Source: Neonectria sp. B-13 (lineage: Eukaryota; Ascomycota; Sordariomycetes; Hypocreales; Nectriaceae). From it: 64,000 bases of DNA. Positions 22,001 to 33,585 of the stretch are shown piece by piece. The stretch spans positions 558,001 to 622,000 of the forward strand of contig NOKP01000028.1 in the NCBI GenBank assembly GCA_002682825.1, written 5' to 3'. The notes beneath the pieces were generated by a model. The model searched no databases and was not told where the DNA came from. It saw nothing but the letters and a program-made list of their open reading frames with translations. A program made the translations under genes and the position numbers. Each line of letters opens with the position of its first letter. The stretch's first letter is position 1.

Positions 22001-23060
22001 CCAGTTAGGCTATGTTGAGGTCGTATATAAGCCCTCCCTGTCCTCGAACCGGGTGTAAGGGTCAAGCAAGACTACATCAGGAGTGCTTTGAGACTGGGCA
22101 AGGGTTGTGTGCCGACGTGCAGGGAGGGGTGAACGGAGTGGTATACGGTAGAAGGGACTGAAGGTGACATGTTCATATCAGAAGAAGGCGCGGAAGAAAT
22201 TGTGATAGATTCCCCGGCGTCCATGTTATACTGGCCATGGGGCGAAAGAGCGAGTCCGGATTCCGCCTCGCTCTCGTCTTGCACCTATGCGTACGAGGGT
22301 AGTATATAGCAGTCAGGAGCTTCGCTGATAGTAAAACGAACGCCACCGTGGAAGACTTCGATGACTCCAACTGCAACGACAGAGCTGTAGACAAATGGCC
22401 CATAAGGCACATTGACAGCGGCCAAATGACCCCTCAAGCGTTGGCTATGAGGCTTGATGTGTGATATCGGTATCTCAGGGACTGCCTGGACCGCAAGTCA
22501 AGCCGGTAGACAACAAGGAGATCGCGGCCTGGGCAAAACCCTGTGCGTGCCGGAGTGTCAGATGGCCCGTCGCGCCGCCGTATAACTTCATAAGACCGCA
22601 TCCGTGCGAATGCGTCCTTGTGGTATGGGAAGACCATGTCTTCATACCATTCATGGTCCGGCTGGTACCTGGATGCCTCCTCTCAAGGTCACCGTTGACA
22701 AAGCCGGGCACCTCAAGAGTCCCCATCTCCTGCAGCAAGCACAGCTGCCGGTCGGACGCCTTCTATGCTTCGGAATTGATCTTCGGGAAGGTGCCGGCGT
22801 CGCCATAATGTAGCGACAGGAACAGAGAGGCGTGCGCCCCCCGGAGCAGGTTCTGAAATGACCGGGTGTTCAACAGCAGTTGGTTCATTGCACCAGCATC
22901 TAGACCCGGCCGGAGCCTAGGCTGGATATCGGTGGCTACCTGCTGTTGAAGGTGCCTGATCTCCCTTGCGTGGGTTACGGGCGTCGTAAAATCCTTCCGC
23001 AGTGTCATCACCGAGTATCTCGGATCGGGTATGATCTCTCCCATCTTGACCATGTCCTCC
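19030..23060 (-). pseudogene. Degenerate SNF2-type helicase gene (frame-broken relic)
   Basis: Read on the minus strand, coding-like fragments in changing frames follow the order of a SNF2 ATPase. A P-loop region GVFNCSKSGLGKTFEFI lies at ~21185-21240. It is followed by fragments (~20650-20900, then 20400-20670, with RVIILSTYTASCKR). Helicase motif V (LEIFVANVNTMATGVNIH) is at ~19283-19345, motif VI-like EIARLLQIGQ at ~19210-19245, and an acidic C-terminus DDDWDPFWDEDNYDLEEAIEG near the end. Frames change many times and stops intervene, so no intact protein can be made. Many short TATATA runs interrupt the relic. Upstream pieces at 22070-22480 and 22763-23053 read as protein but are not identifiable. 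Mutation by RIP or long decay is possible. The SNF2 assignment is from motif order by eye. Confidence 0.55.
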
Positions 23061-25330
23061 TCGCACCGTCTTTGTATTCAGATGAAGTATAGCCAGGATC
23101 GCGGAGGAGAGGATCCGCTTATACTCAAGATTGATGTCCCCAGTGGCCATCGTGTTAACGTTTGCGACGAAGATTTCGAGGTCGGATTCTCGGTTCCATT
23201 CTTCAATGAGTCTTATATATTCCGGCTGCTTGTGAGATGATTAGGCTGAGCCAGGTATGGAAAGGAAAGATGCCTAAACACGCATGAATCCATGGGATGT
23301 CTACATAGAGCAGAGCCATCACTGTTGACATTGACGCATTCCTGAGCCAGTTGCGAGGCGCGAGTGCGGATTGGGCTCTGGTCTGCCATCCACCGGACAA
23401 GAGGGCACGATCAGGGGCAGGAGGCCAAGGTGAAGCCCGTAACGAAGCCCATCTTCACGCGTGGCTCCGAGAAACACCGCACCCTTCCGCAACACGGTCC
23501 AGCTGAAGGCCGGGGTCGCGTTTGAGGCCAAGCGGGATGCTGCCCCTGCAGACGCGAAACAGCCAGACCTAGGGAGGCGCAGGTGAAGAAGGACCAGCCT
23601 CAAAACCGAGCGCACTTGGGAGTTTTGGCGTTGCCTTGAGCTTTGAGCAAATGGGAAGATTGAGTTTGCACATCTCCACGCGGAGCCAACAGTGCATATT
23701 AACACCAGTCGCCATCGTATATATATTGCAAGCACTGAAGCATTCCCAGTGAAGGCGTTGAGCCATTCGACGTGCTCGATGCTTCCGAGGAATTCCAACG
23801 GACGCCCAATCAGGTCGGAAAGCTCAGTGCAACCGACGATCTCCGTATGACGATCGCTCCAGCGTAGCCAGACGTCAGATGCGGCCTTCGGGAAGCGATA
23901 TATATGCTGGCTCTTAGTCTGACATCGGTCGGCTCGTTTGCTCCGCATCCTGCTACAGTAGGACTGCCGTATAATATATGGACGCCTTGGTGATGCTTTC
24001 GCGCGCTTCGTACATGTGGTTCTGCTGCTATCTTCAGAGGCCGGGCTGGGAAACGCTTGATCAGCTTATGGTGGTGGGTGATTCCACTTAGTCCTCGCAG
24101 GTGGACGAACAGCAGTAACACCCACATTCCCAGTCGGAAGGTTGAGGGAAGATCCTGATGGGCGACCTCAACGACATTTTGAATCTGACTCTAGTAGGGC
24201 GCAAACGTCTCGACCTCATCCGCCAAGTACAGCATGATTTCTCTCTCCTCTCAGATGTACAACAGCCCTGGCCAGTATGCTGCCCGCAGGATATATAGGA
24301 TTGGCACTGTGCCTTGACGTTGGACTCATTGCATAGCACTCTCAGGTCAGGTTGGCTGAATCGCATTCATTCTCATCTCGAGTTCGTACGGCTGCTGCAT
24401 TTTGAGAATGAGACCGTTGACATCTCACTTGCTCCGGAGGGCGATGACGCCCTAATAGACCAAGGCCTCTATAGCGGGCTCATACCGGGATGGGAACAAC
24501 ATGAGCAGGTACCGACCAGGAGGGCCCGGCATCGAAAGGTTCAACCGGACGCACGAGTTCTGCTCTCGTTCAACGCGCTAGACCACACCCAGCACCTTGT
24601 AGGGTTGTGGTCTGGATGAGGCACGACCATGCAACGCGAGCCGGCCATTTTCCCTTGACTCAAAGAACGATGACCGTCGGGATGCTTCCGGCGATATTCC
24701 TCCACGGCGTCGGACTCTTGTTCCCTCTGGATATATGCCTGCAGATCCGCCCCGTCGGGCAGGATTGGATTGTGGGTGATCTTTAGACTTATCCAAACAT
24801 TCTTGACACTTTGCCTTTCGTCCAAGTATCGTTGGCCTGCAAACCTCGCATGTATAGGCTCCAGCAGTAGGGTTGCCGTCCAGCAGCGACATCTCAACTG
24901 CCTCCTTAGCCTCCATCTTTCCTCAAAGTGTCCGTCGTTGGCGTCGGCATCGTCAGCGCGAGATGCAGCCAACTCCGTAGCTTGGCGATCGTCACATGGT
25001 TCGGACGTCGACGACATAGGGTTGGGTGCACCTGCCGTGGAGAGCGTTCCTCCAGGCGACTCTCCCACTCGTTCTTTTGCGCCTCGGGTCCCACCCGGCT
25101 GAGTGTTTTGAGGAATAGTTGCCGTCGAATGGCATGCCTGCCTTAGGAGTGGCGGGGTTTGCTGGTGCAGTATATGAGCCACGGTCGGCTGTGAAAGGGA
25201 GCAGTAGGAGGAGGAGATGTGACTTGTGCACCAAGAAGATTGTCGTATACATGTGGTTGTGGGTAGTGGAGTGGTGGAAGAGACAGAAGCCATGAGGGAG
25301 AAGAAGGCCAATTTATACATTTCCAAGACT
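23061..25330 (-). pseudogene. Second and third partial SNF2-like relics
   Basis: Two more minus-strand copies of the motif V block occur here. At ~23120-23190 it reads SDLEIFVANVNTMATG, then diverges; at ~23690-23745 TMATGVNMH is preserved but the preceding bases are replaced by TATATATA. The DNA around the first is clearly similar to 19283-19345. Further upstream (24541-25326) a longer open frame and an overlapping frame contain a C-x2-C ... C-x2-C pattern (CEVC ... CQEC). This could be the N-terminus of such a gene or an unrelated fragment. No intact gene is present. Fragments in between (such as SDVWLRWSDRHTEIVG at ~23800-23880) look coding but are short. Confidence 0.4.
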
Positions 25331-25976
25331 GTAGCGTCGCGGTGCTTGGCTCTGCGGGCGAGTCACCAACACCAGGTCAGGCCGCGTGAAGGAACAGCAA
25401 TTGCAAACCAACATTGCGGATTATGACTGCAGTCGGCTTGAAATCACGGACAATCACCCGCTTCTTGCTGCGTGAGCCAAAACCGCGAGGCTTTGCGTGC
25501 AAACTCGTCAGTCATCTCTCCCATCGCATCACTCACGACCATGTACGACAATGCATCGCCCACAATCATGGAAACAACTCCACCTCTCAGGATTGTACAA
25601 CACACTGCAAACGTGAAAAATAACACGTCAGCTCGGTTGTCTGCAAACTCGAATGAGACAAAGACCCGGGAAGCACGCAAACCGTGCTTCCGGTTGATGC
25701 ATTTGTATACACATAATAATATGAGAAAGATATCGCTAAATGGTTCATCCAAAAGGTCCCGTAATCCCATCCGTCATTCTGGCTGTATGTAAAATGTTGC
25801 GGCGAGTGCCAGCGTTCCTCGCCCAACAAACCGATAATCCAAGCGCTGTAGTAGACTCCCATGCATGGCAAGGCAAGCCCCTTCGACTCGCCCGCCGTCT
25901 AGACCCATTCAGGTGGTCTTTTCTAAATGTGACGCACTCAAAGCAAAACAAAAAACACCAAATGACCTAGATCGCT
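25331..25976. other. Intergenic
   Basis: 3' flank of the downstream minus-strand gene and the edge of the helicase-relic block. AT-richer, no gene recognised. Confidence 0.5.
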
Positions 25977-27591
25977 CTAGGCGTACACCATCTCTCTCTC
26001 CTTCTTGGTTTTGAACAAGGCCTTGAGCATGTTGCTGCTCTGTCGGTGGGGCTTCGGTCGGATCACCAGCGACATGTCATCGCCCCGACTACTTCGTCCG
26101 TCCTCGATGGCCTTCGTCTTCCTGCTAGATCGGTGGCTGCGCTCGCTGTCGACGACGCTCTCAGTGCCACTGCGCCTGCTCCTCCTGTCAGACTCATCTC
26201 TGTGGCTTCCTCTGTCCTTGTCATCGCGGTGGCTCTTGGAGCTGCGATGGCTCTTGTGGCTCTCGTGAGTCTTGCTAGTTCTGGTGCTTCGGCGAGACTT
26301 CATGTCAAAGTCGTCCTTGTGAATCTGCTTGCTAACGCGATCGGCCGTCGGGGTTATCAACTCGAAATCGGCGGTCTCGTCCTCGCCGTAAGGCACAATG
26401 CCTCTCCTCCAGGTATCGATGGAGCTCAGGTCATCGTCGATGACGAGGGCTTCGTCGACACCAGCGCTGTACTCGCTCTGGGTTCTCATCGGCGCAGGGC
26501 GATCCATGGGCACACCCTCGTAAGCCAAAGCCTCGCGGGCGGCCTGGGCCTCCCTGACCTTCTGTACAATCTTCCAGCCTCCGAAGCAGACGACCGTGAC
26601 GCCGACAGCGATGCTGGAACCGATGAGGAAATGGGGGGATGAAAGCAGAGAGAAGACGGCAGGCGAGGCGCTCTTCATCAGGGTGAGAAACGCAGGGGAT
26701 GTCTTCTTGACCAGGCTAGACAGCTCGGCGAGGGACAGGGCAACAGCGGCAGCAGCGTCGGGGTTTTTCTGAAGATGGGTCATGGTGGCGGTAGCTGAGT
26801 GATGGACGCACTTGGCCTCGTCGAGAAGCCCCTCGACGCGGTGGACGAGGTCGGTGGCATGTCTCTCATCGCCGCCGCCGCGGGGATCCAGGTCGGTCCG
26901 GTACTCCAGATCCGGGGGAACGTTTCCGTAGGCGAGGTCCATGTCGATCTCCTTGCGAGGCTTGTGCAAGGTCAGCTCGGCGGCGGAGCGGGTTCGGGAG
27001 ACCATGGGGCCGGAGGGTATGGCGCTTCGCATCTCGACGTGGGCGAGGTCTCTCTTGGAGACGGCTATTTCCATGGGGACGGCCTGGGCGTAGGAGTTCG
27101 CGTAGGCGCGAGGCGGGGGAGCTCTGCTGGGGGCGACGCTGGAGACTTCGCTCAGGGTCTTGAGGTTGCCCTCGGTGAGGGCCTGGCTGCGGGTGTCGTA
27201 GTCGCGGGGGTTTCTGCTGTCGCGGTGGCGGCGCGAGTGGGTGCTGCGAGATTGATGGCTGCGCTGGGAGCCGCGCTCACTGCCGGCGTCGTAGGAGCGT
27301 CGGCGAGCTTGGTCGTAGTGGAATTGTTGGTCATCTTGGTAGTATCGCGGGGGTTCGACGATGGCGCGTGAGTTGTCGTAGGTCTGGGAGCGCTGGAGTT
27401 CGCGATCGGCCCTGATCTGTGACTTTTTGTCCTTGTAGTTGCCCTGGGCTTCCTTGAAGATGGAAAAGAGCTGTTTTCCCTGGGAGACGGGTTAGCAGGA
27501 GCGAGACCGGGAAATAATGGACTCCGGGACTTACAGTCTTTATGATTTTGCCCGAGTTGTTGACGATGGTGATTGTCTGCTCGAGAGCCAT
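25977..27591 (-). CDS. Hypothetical protein, one TM helix, basic Ser/Arg/His-rich tail
   Basis: Exons (minus) 27591-27535 and 27479-25977, 519 residues, with an intron having a CTAACCC branch sequence. It begins MALEQTITIVNNSGKIIKT and has a short amphipathic region (GKQLFSIFKEAQGNYKDKK). The middle is disordered and charged. One helix (FLIGSSIAVGVTVVCFGG) lies in the second half, after an Ala-rich amphipathic region. The C-terminal ~130 residues are extremely rich in Ser, Arg, His and Lys (SKTHESHKSHRSSKSHRDDK). Topology and compartment cannot be decided from sequence. The tail resembles phosphorylated RS-like regions. I do not recognise a characterised family; such proteins seem to be fungus-restricted. 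Confidence 0.72.
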
Positions 27592-30500
27592 GTTGGGCGG
27601 TGGAGGGAGCTCTCGGCGCTCTCTATCTCGTGGGAGCAGTGGCGACGGCGGTGAAGCGACAAGATTATATCCCGCCCGAGTTTGCAGCTAGAGCAATGCG
27701 ATGTAAGACGGATCGATGAGTCGGGAGACCAGCTCTCAAAAATAAGAAGAAAAAAATAGGGAGCAAGGAGAGCTGTAACCCGGAACTGGGGGCGTGTTGT
27801 ATGCAAACAGCAGCCGTGAGCTGGGCGCCTTGGTAGGGGATTTCGGTCGGTAATTGGGGAGGGAGGATGTCTAATAAGGCCCCACGCCCACCGTGGGATG
27901 GGGATGAGGTTGGCGGAGCGGAGGATGATGGAGTTTTTTGGTCGGCCGGTGGAGAAGGAAGGGATGGAAGCTGAAGAAGAGTGGGGGGAGAGGTCGGGTT
28001 TATGAGTGTAACCACTGAGGCTGGCCGCTGGAGGCCACCCAGAGGTCACCTGAAGGCGCGGCGAAATGGGCCCAAGTTACAGGTCTCTTACAGGTCGGGT
28101 GCAGGCCCTCTCCCAGGTGCAGGCCTCCCAGGTAGCCGGAGACCAGAGCTCCTCGCGCAGTGGAGGGGGAACCGGCTAGGGGGTCTGCCATGGCGATACC
28201 CGACCTATAGGCGCGCTAGGGGCTGGCGGCGGCCCACTGAAAGCGAAGGGTGATCGACCGCTGCTGGGGACCTGCACGCACCGGGGCCTAGCACATGGGC
28301 CTAGCCGCTAGGGGGCAGAGTGTGCCTGCGTTGGATGCCACCCGACCGTTGGCTGGCACTTCCGGCGGTGTCGGCGTCCAGGACGCTTAGCCGAGCGAGG
28401 GGAGGAGAGTCGGTGAGGACGGAGGAGTTGGGTGCACTCAATGGAAAAGTACCGCAGTCGGGTCGATGGCATAGGCGTCCAAGGGGGATCCCGGGGTCTT
28501 TTTTCTCCTCCAAGGGAAACCTGTCAGAGTGAGAGTAGTCAGAGCGTAATTAATCAGAGGAGAGTAGTCAGAAAGTCGGAGCATGTAAGCTGGACAACAC
28601 CATGGGCCTCAAAATAGGGGGCCTCTACAAAGCACTAGGGCCGGTCCCTGACCGCGTCCACAGCATGATCCCTTCATTCTTCGGCCTGAGCCATGCCGAC
28701 GTCGACAAAGAACTGTGCAAATCCGTCAGGTCCAGGTGCAAATGCAGACGCGCCCAATCTGCAGCAGAGCGCATATCTGACTCTCCTCTCTCAACGCCAA
28801 GTCTAGATGCCAAGGGACGGGAGGGATACGAAAGGAGAGAAGAGAGCTTGCACAGGAGACGACGGAACGGCACAGAATGGAAAACGAGGCGGATCGTGGA
28901 TGCACAATGATGCCAACTGTGCATGAGTGCTGCGGAACCTGGGCCGGCGACTGGTCCCCGGCGTTTGCTTGCATGTCTAATACTACGTAGTGAGGTCAAC
29001 AACCGATGGAGCCAGATGGAATAGGTATACACGGATGGAAGCAAGGGGGTGATTCCTGTTATAGTACGCGCCCCGTTGAGCGAACAATGCCCGTGTGCGT
29101 CTCTTGTCTGGCCAGATGCGGCGTCAAAATGGTCTCACCACCATGGCTTGTCACCCGCCTCGTCCCGTCCCATCGCATCCCACCACACACACTCACAGCG
29201 CTCATCACTTCTCCCCGAGGCCACCAGCAACCCAAAGTCCCCCTCCCAAAGGCCCAAACCCACCAGCTCTGCCAATGGAGTCGCTGCCGATTGGTGCTTC
29301 CGTCAGGCGCCTGTGCAGTGATAGCGTGCCGACAGGGATCTAGATGGCCTTTGAGCCCTTCCTTCCAGGTCGGCAGGGGTAGCACTCCTCACTCCTCGGG
29401 GGCTTGGCTTGGCCTTTTCCCCCACTCAAGAGTCGCTGCTTGTTAGCCCAGGACTTGCAACTAACCGTGTAGGAACGCATTGGCCCCAATCAGTCTCGCA
29501 TGGCCCCATGGCGGCGGGACGGGCTGGGCGCACGATTCCGATCAGTGAGGGCGCGACATGTGGTACGGCTTGGATCCTATCAAACGGAGACGGGGCTGGG
29601 CTGGGCCGAGTTGGGCTTTGACGAGTCTGACCGTGGCTCTCGTGAACGCTCTCGAGAACGCTCTCGAAGCAACGCTCGTCATCGGGCTCGTCAGACCGAG
29701 GACAAACTGACGAGAGTGGTTGGGATTTGAGAAATGAATGGAGCCAAGTCAGTGAATGGACCCAGCATGGCCTGCGGTCGGAGTACCTACATACAGTACT
29801 ACTTACCATACCATGATCGCTGCTGGCCGTCGATCTTCCCTGCCTGCCCCGGTGTCTGGGTTTTTCCTTTCATTTTCCAGTTTTCCAGCGTCGTGCTGCA
29901 TGTGCCTCAAGTCTCAAGTCTCCGTCTCAGTCTGAGTCTCGGCTGCAACGAATTCCCCGGTGAATGCGCTGGCGTCGGTCTGGCACTTGTCAGCACTCCA
30001 AGCCTCATCAGCGGACCTGAAGAAACTAGCACAGTATTTTACGAATACCTAACAGTAGTCTGCATGCTAGGTAAGTGCCAGTAGGTTACACGTATTTGTA
30101 CGCGCTCAGCCACTTCTCCCACGCGCTGTGGCTCGGGTCCAACGGCTCCAGCGCGTGGCTCAGGCCCAAGTTTCAGCTCCCCATGCTCCCGAAAAGACGG
30201 TCTCGACCCCTCATCGAACCCCAGCCTGTCCAAGATACAGCGGTGTTTGGTACGGCGCGCATGTGACATGTCCCTCTCCTCGTTCCCGGCGTTCCGTCAA
30301 CCACGTCGCCTCTGAATGCATGGACACGACACGACACGCATCAGGCCTATCGTCTCCGGGTGCGCGGGTGCGCGGGTCCACCCCCGGTCTTACGATGCTG
30401 TGTCCCCCATAGTACGACCAAACCGGCGGTCCGACCTGGATGCCCGGTCGACATGTACTACGCATCAGCAGTCTGCATCCCGAGATATCGCCCGGAACAG

Positions 30501-31955
30501 CAATTCTGCATCAGCCATGATACGTGTAACCAGCGCTAGAGAACGGTCAAGCCTGCAAGGAGCATCCATCCATCCTCGAACGCGTTTATGCCTCCTAAGT
30601 AGTTCTCATCCACCAATGTCGTGAGGCCTCTCGTCCTTAATCTCAACTGCCAGCAGCGATACGTCCTCCTCAACCCCGCTAACATCTCCATATGATAGAA
30701 AGAGCTACAACCGACCGACCCCATGTACTTTTGTTAGCGTGAAAATAGAATGTGGCGATGACTGCTTTCTTGAGGACGTCCCTAAATCAAATCCTAGAAA
30801 GATTCAAATGCTATTCAGTAAATATATATATTAATATAGAGTTTAAATGATTGATGTACCTATCATTATGCTCTATTTCTTATAAACTCTTTATTGAGTT
30901 GGGAATTCTGATTGATGATCCTTGCAATTAGTAGTAAGCTCGAAAAACTAGACGAGGCCAACTGTATAACTACGCAGCAACAGCACGTCTTCACCTGAAC
31001 AAAGTCGATGGAACTTCAATTCCCAGATACGGCGTATTTCCTTTGATAAATCTTTCATTTTATTCAGTGTGCCCAGTTCTTTAACTAGAGCACGTTCGTT
31101 AGCCTGGAAGATGCCTCATGAAAGAGGGCAAACGAGAACTATACGTCCCACTTCGTAACTCTGGGTCAGAACTCTTTCACATGTCAACATCCCTCAGCAC
31201 GGTTCATTACGAACATAGCTGGATACAATCCGCAGCTCCACATTTGCCGAACACCACACTGCAAAAAAATGTACCCAGACCAGGGAAGAACATCATGAAC
31301 GACAGTGCGCCACATCTGTCCCCCCATCTGCAAGGAAGCTATTGATTGACGTTTCGAAATTCAAGGGTCAAGGCACAGTGGTGCACGTATTGGTGAAGCG
31401 AACGGACGAATAAACCAAGAACAAAAGAGGGCTGTCAAAGAAGTGATGTGATCTGAGGGACGTAGAGGGAGAACATGAATGAAGGGGCATGAACGAAAGG
31501 GGACAGGCATGAAGCAGGGGCCAGAATGTGTCCAGATGTAAGGGAGACATCCAAGTTAGGAACACAGGGCAACAAAGGAGTAGGAATGAGGTAGGCGAAC
31601 TCGACAAGAACAAATCTCATTAGGAGGCATGTGTTAGAACGTTGGTGCCAAAGCAGCTTGGAGCATAATAGTATAAAACAGACATTTGTCGCTCGCTTCT
31701 TCCTGTCTTTTTAACCAAAACAATCACAATCACAACCACATTCACACTTACACTTACACTTACACTCACACTTACACTCACACTCACACCACGACCTCAC
31801 AGCAGCTACTCCCAGTTTGCCAACCAGTTTCATCTCCACTATCAACCCAACCATCGCCAGTCAACCACCGCCACTGCCAATCGACAATTATCAACCTACT
31901 ACCACCCAACCACCAATCACTCATTCAACTACCCGCGAAATCAACTACTTTCAAG
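27592..31955. other. Gene-poor 4.4 kb interval
   Basis: No convincing gene on either strand. Contents: promoter of the minus-strand hypothetical gene (27592-28000); GC-rich sequence with CAGGTGCAGGCCTCC-like words (28050-28300); short direct repeats GAACGCTCTCGA around 29640-29675; an AT-rich block at about 30780-31060 with ATATATATATTAATATAG, which may be a decayed element; and a CACTTA/CACTCA microsatellite in the leader of the next gene (31740-31798). Confidence 0.5.
31740..31798. repeat. CACTTA/CACTCA microsatellite in leader
   Basis: About ten hexamer-like units (CACTTA, CACTCA) about 160-215 bases before the start of the APH-like gene, in its probable 5' UTR. Confidence 0.75.
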
Positions 31956-33005
31956 ATGAGCGACCAATTCATTGCTTCTCTTTATCCTGTCCACGCGGAT
32001 CGCTGTTTCCAACAAGTGGATGAGAATTCTTGGCTTCTCGGGGATAAGCTCCTGCTCTCGCGACAGAGCACACCTTCCTCGTCTGATTGTTGCTGGGAGT
32101 CGAGCCACGAAGGCTTCTTCTACACGATCGCCGAGGCACCGTCTCCATTGCCAAAGGCATACCAACTGCCAGAGAGGCCCGTACTGCCACGGGAAGGGCC
32201 GATTTTTCCGCACGATGACCTTCGCCTAGTGCACTTCTCTGGCGTCCATGAAGCTGTTTGGCAAGTCGGCAAGGCCACTCTGAAAATCCACAGATACCCA
32301 TCGCCACGTATGACAAGAGAACATGCCAATATAGAGTATGTTAAAAGCAAGGGGGATGTGGGTTTTTTAACCCCGAATGTTCTCTACCACGCTGAGCATG
32401 ACTTTGGGTACATCATCGTTCTCCAGGAACAGTGGGGAGAGAATCTCTCCAGCGTATGGCCTACCTTAGGGATTGATGAGAAACGTCACTACGTGGGCCA
32501 AGTCATCAATGCGTACAAGACAATGGTAGAGTGGCAATCCGACAGGATTTGCGGCGGTGATGGGAATCAAATACCCGAAGCGCCTCTTTATATTAACGAG
32601 GAGGACGATGAGGACAAGTCCGATTACAGCCACGAAAAGCTCTACCCTGTATGCAAAAAGATGGGAATGGAAACCTCAACCTTCGTTTTCGGCAACAACT
32701 ACCCGTCGCCTATGGCAGTTATCGTAAACGGACCAGATAAACCGATCGTACTACGCTGTTGGTTCCACGCAGGGTTTGTCCCCAAGGAGTGCATTCGAAC
32801 TGAAGTCTGCTGCTCAGATTACTGGGATCTGCCGCCTTGGTGCGACAACGCAGATGAGTGGAGGCACCTACTTCAGGAAGGCCTAGGAAAAGAGGGATTC
32901 GGTTCGGTTATAGATGGGTACTTGGAATATAGGCAACGTTCTGCTACTGTGTCGCTTGGCGATGCGGGGAAAGGCAATGAGTGCCCCACGTGCGCGGGTG
33001 CCTGA
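31956..33005 (+). CDS. APH-fold (aminoglycoside phosphotransferase-like) protein, probable pseudokinase
   Basis: Single exon, 349 residues; the frame is open further upstream but that part is microsatellite leader. The N-lobe blocks match fungal APH-like kinases: WQVGKATLKIHRY (candidate ATP lysine K110), REHANIEYVKS (E122), PNVLYHAEHDFGYIIVLQE, YVGQVINAYKTM. The C-lobe keeps the fold pattern (STFVFGN, AVIV, CWFHAGFVPKECIRTE). In the catalytic loop, where active members have HxDxxxxN, this protein has N, Y and A (residues 245-257, FGNNYPSPMAVIV). The metal-binding Asp of the following IIDWE block is Cys (VLRCWFHAG). Phosphotransfer is therefore unlikely, and a binding or regulatory role is inferred. 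It ends in a Cys pair (ECPTCAGA). The reading frame is intact, so this is not simple decay. Confidence 0.72.
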   Translation: MSDQFIASLYPVHADRCFQQVDENSWLLGDKLLLSRQSTPSSSDCCWESSHEGFFYTIAEAPSPLPKAYQLPERPVLPREGPIFPHDDLRLVHFSGVHEAVWQVGKATLKIHRYPSPRMTREHANIEYVKSKGDVGFLTPNVLYHAEHDFGYIIVLQEQWGENLSSVWPTLGIDEKRHYVGQVINAYKTMVEWQSDRICGGDGNQIPEAPLYINEEDDEDKSDYSHEKLYPVCKKMGMETSTFVFGNNYPSPMAVIVNGPDKPIVLRCWFHAGFVPKECIRTEVCCSDYWDLPPWCDNADEWRHLLQEGLGKEGFGSVIDGYLEYRQRSATVSLGDAGKGNECPTCAGA

Positions 33006-33351
33006 GGCAGCAGGTCACCTGGACCCTCGAGGGGCTCCTGACCCTTAAGGTCTAGAGCCCCGAGCTAATCAGACTTGGAAATAATAACGTTCTTTCTACC
33101 CTTTACCCTCACTTCAAGTGACACTTACTAATCATTGTATCGCTTGGGTCTTAAATGCAAACATCCTCCCAGAAGCCTTGCCGAGGCCTTCACGACAATT
33201 TCTACCGGGCGAGGGAGTCTCAATAGGCAATAACCTTGTCCAAAAGGGGGTGCGCTGGGTATAAGGATTATACTAGGTAAGAGTGAACTATCTCTGTCTC
33301 TGTCTGTCTGTCTCGTTTTCTTGTTTTCTTGTTCCATCCTCCCCCAGTTCC
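33006..33351. other. Intergenic
   Basis: 3' flank of the APH-like gene with a (CTGT)n-like stretch at 33293-33313. No gene recognised. Confidence 0.5.
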
Positions 33352-33585
33352 TCACTGCTCCTTTCCTTCCCGATCCTTCGCCGAGTCATCTGGTCTATTT
33401 GCAATAATTGCCATGAGGCCTGGAGCTGGCAGGCCACAGGGCCCGTCCCGTCGGAGTCCTTGGCATGGCTGTTCATTCTTCCAAGGTTCAGTCGTAAAAC
33501 CGTGCCCACATGCGACGCACTTCATCACCACAAACGCGATATTTGGGTCCAACTTGGCAGTGTATGAAGGCGAGTTGGTCGACAT
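33352..33585 (-). CDS. Small Cys-containing hypothetical protein (77 aa), uncertain
   Basis: Single frame from an ATG at 33585. It has a reasonable codon composition and a possible metal site: MKCVACGHGF, then two further cysteines (QPCQGL, GPCGLP). No family recognised and no transcript evidence visible. It may be a spurious frame, and the opposite strand is also partly open. Confidence 0.33.
   Translation of the reverse strand: MSTNSPSYTAKLDPNIAFVVMKCVACGHGFTTEPWKNEQPCQGLRRDGPCGLPAPGLMAIIANRPDDSAKDREGKEQ

Noticed and set aside
28602..28910. 102-aa plus-strand frame in the gene-poor interval
   Set aside because: No motif, poor codon pattern and similar open length on the opposite strand.
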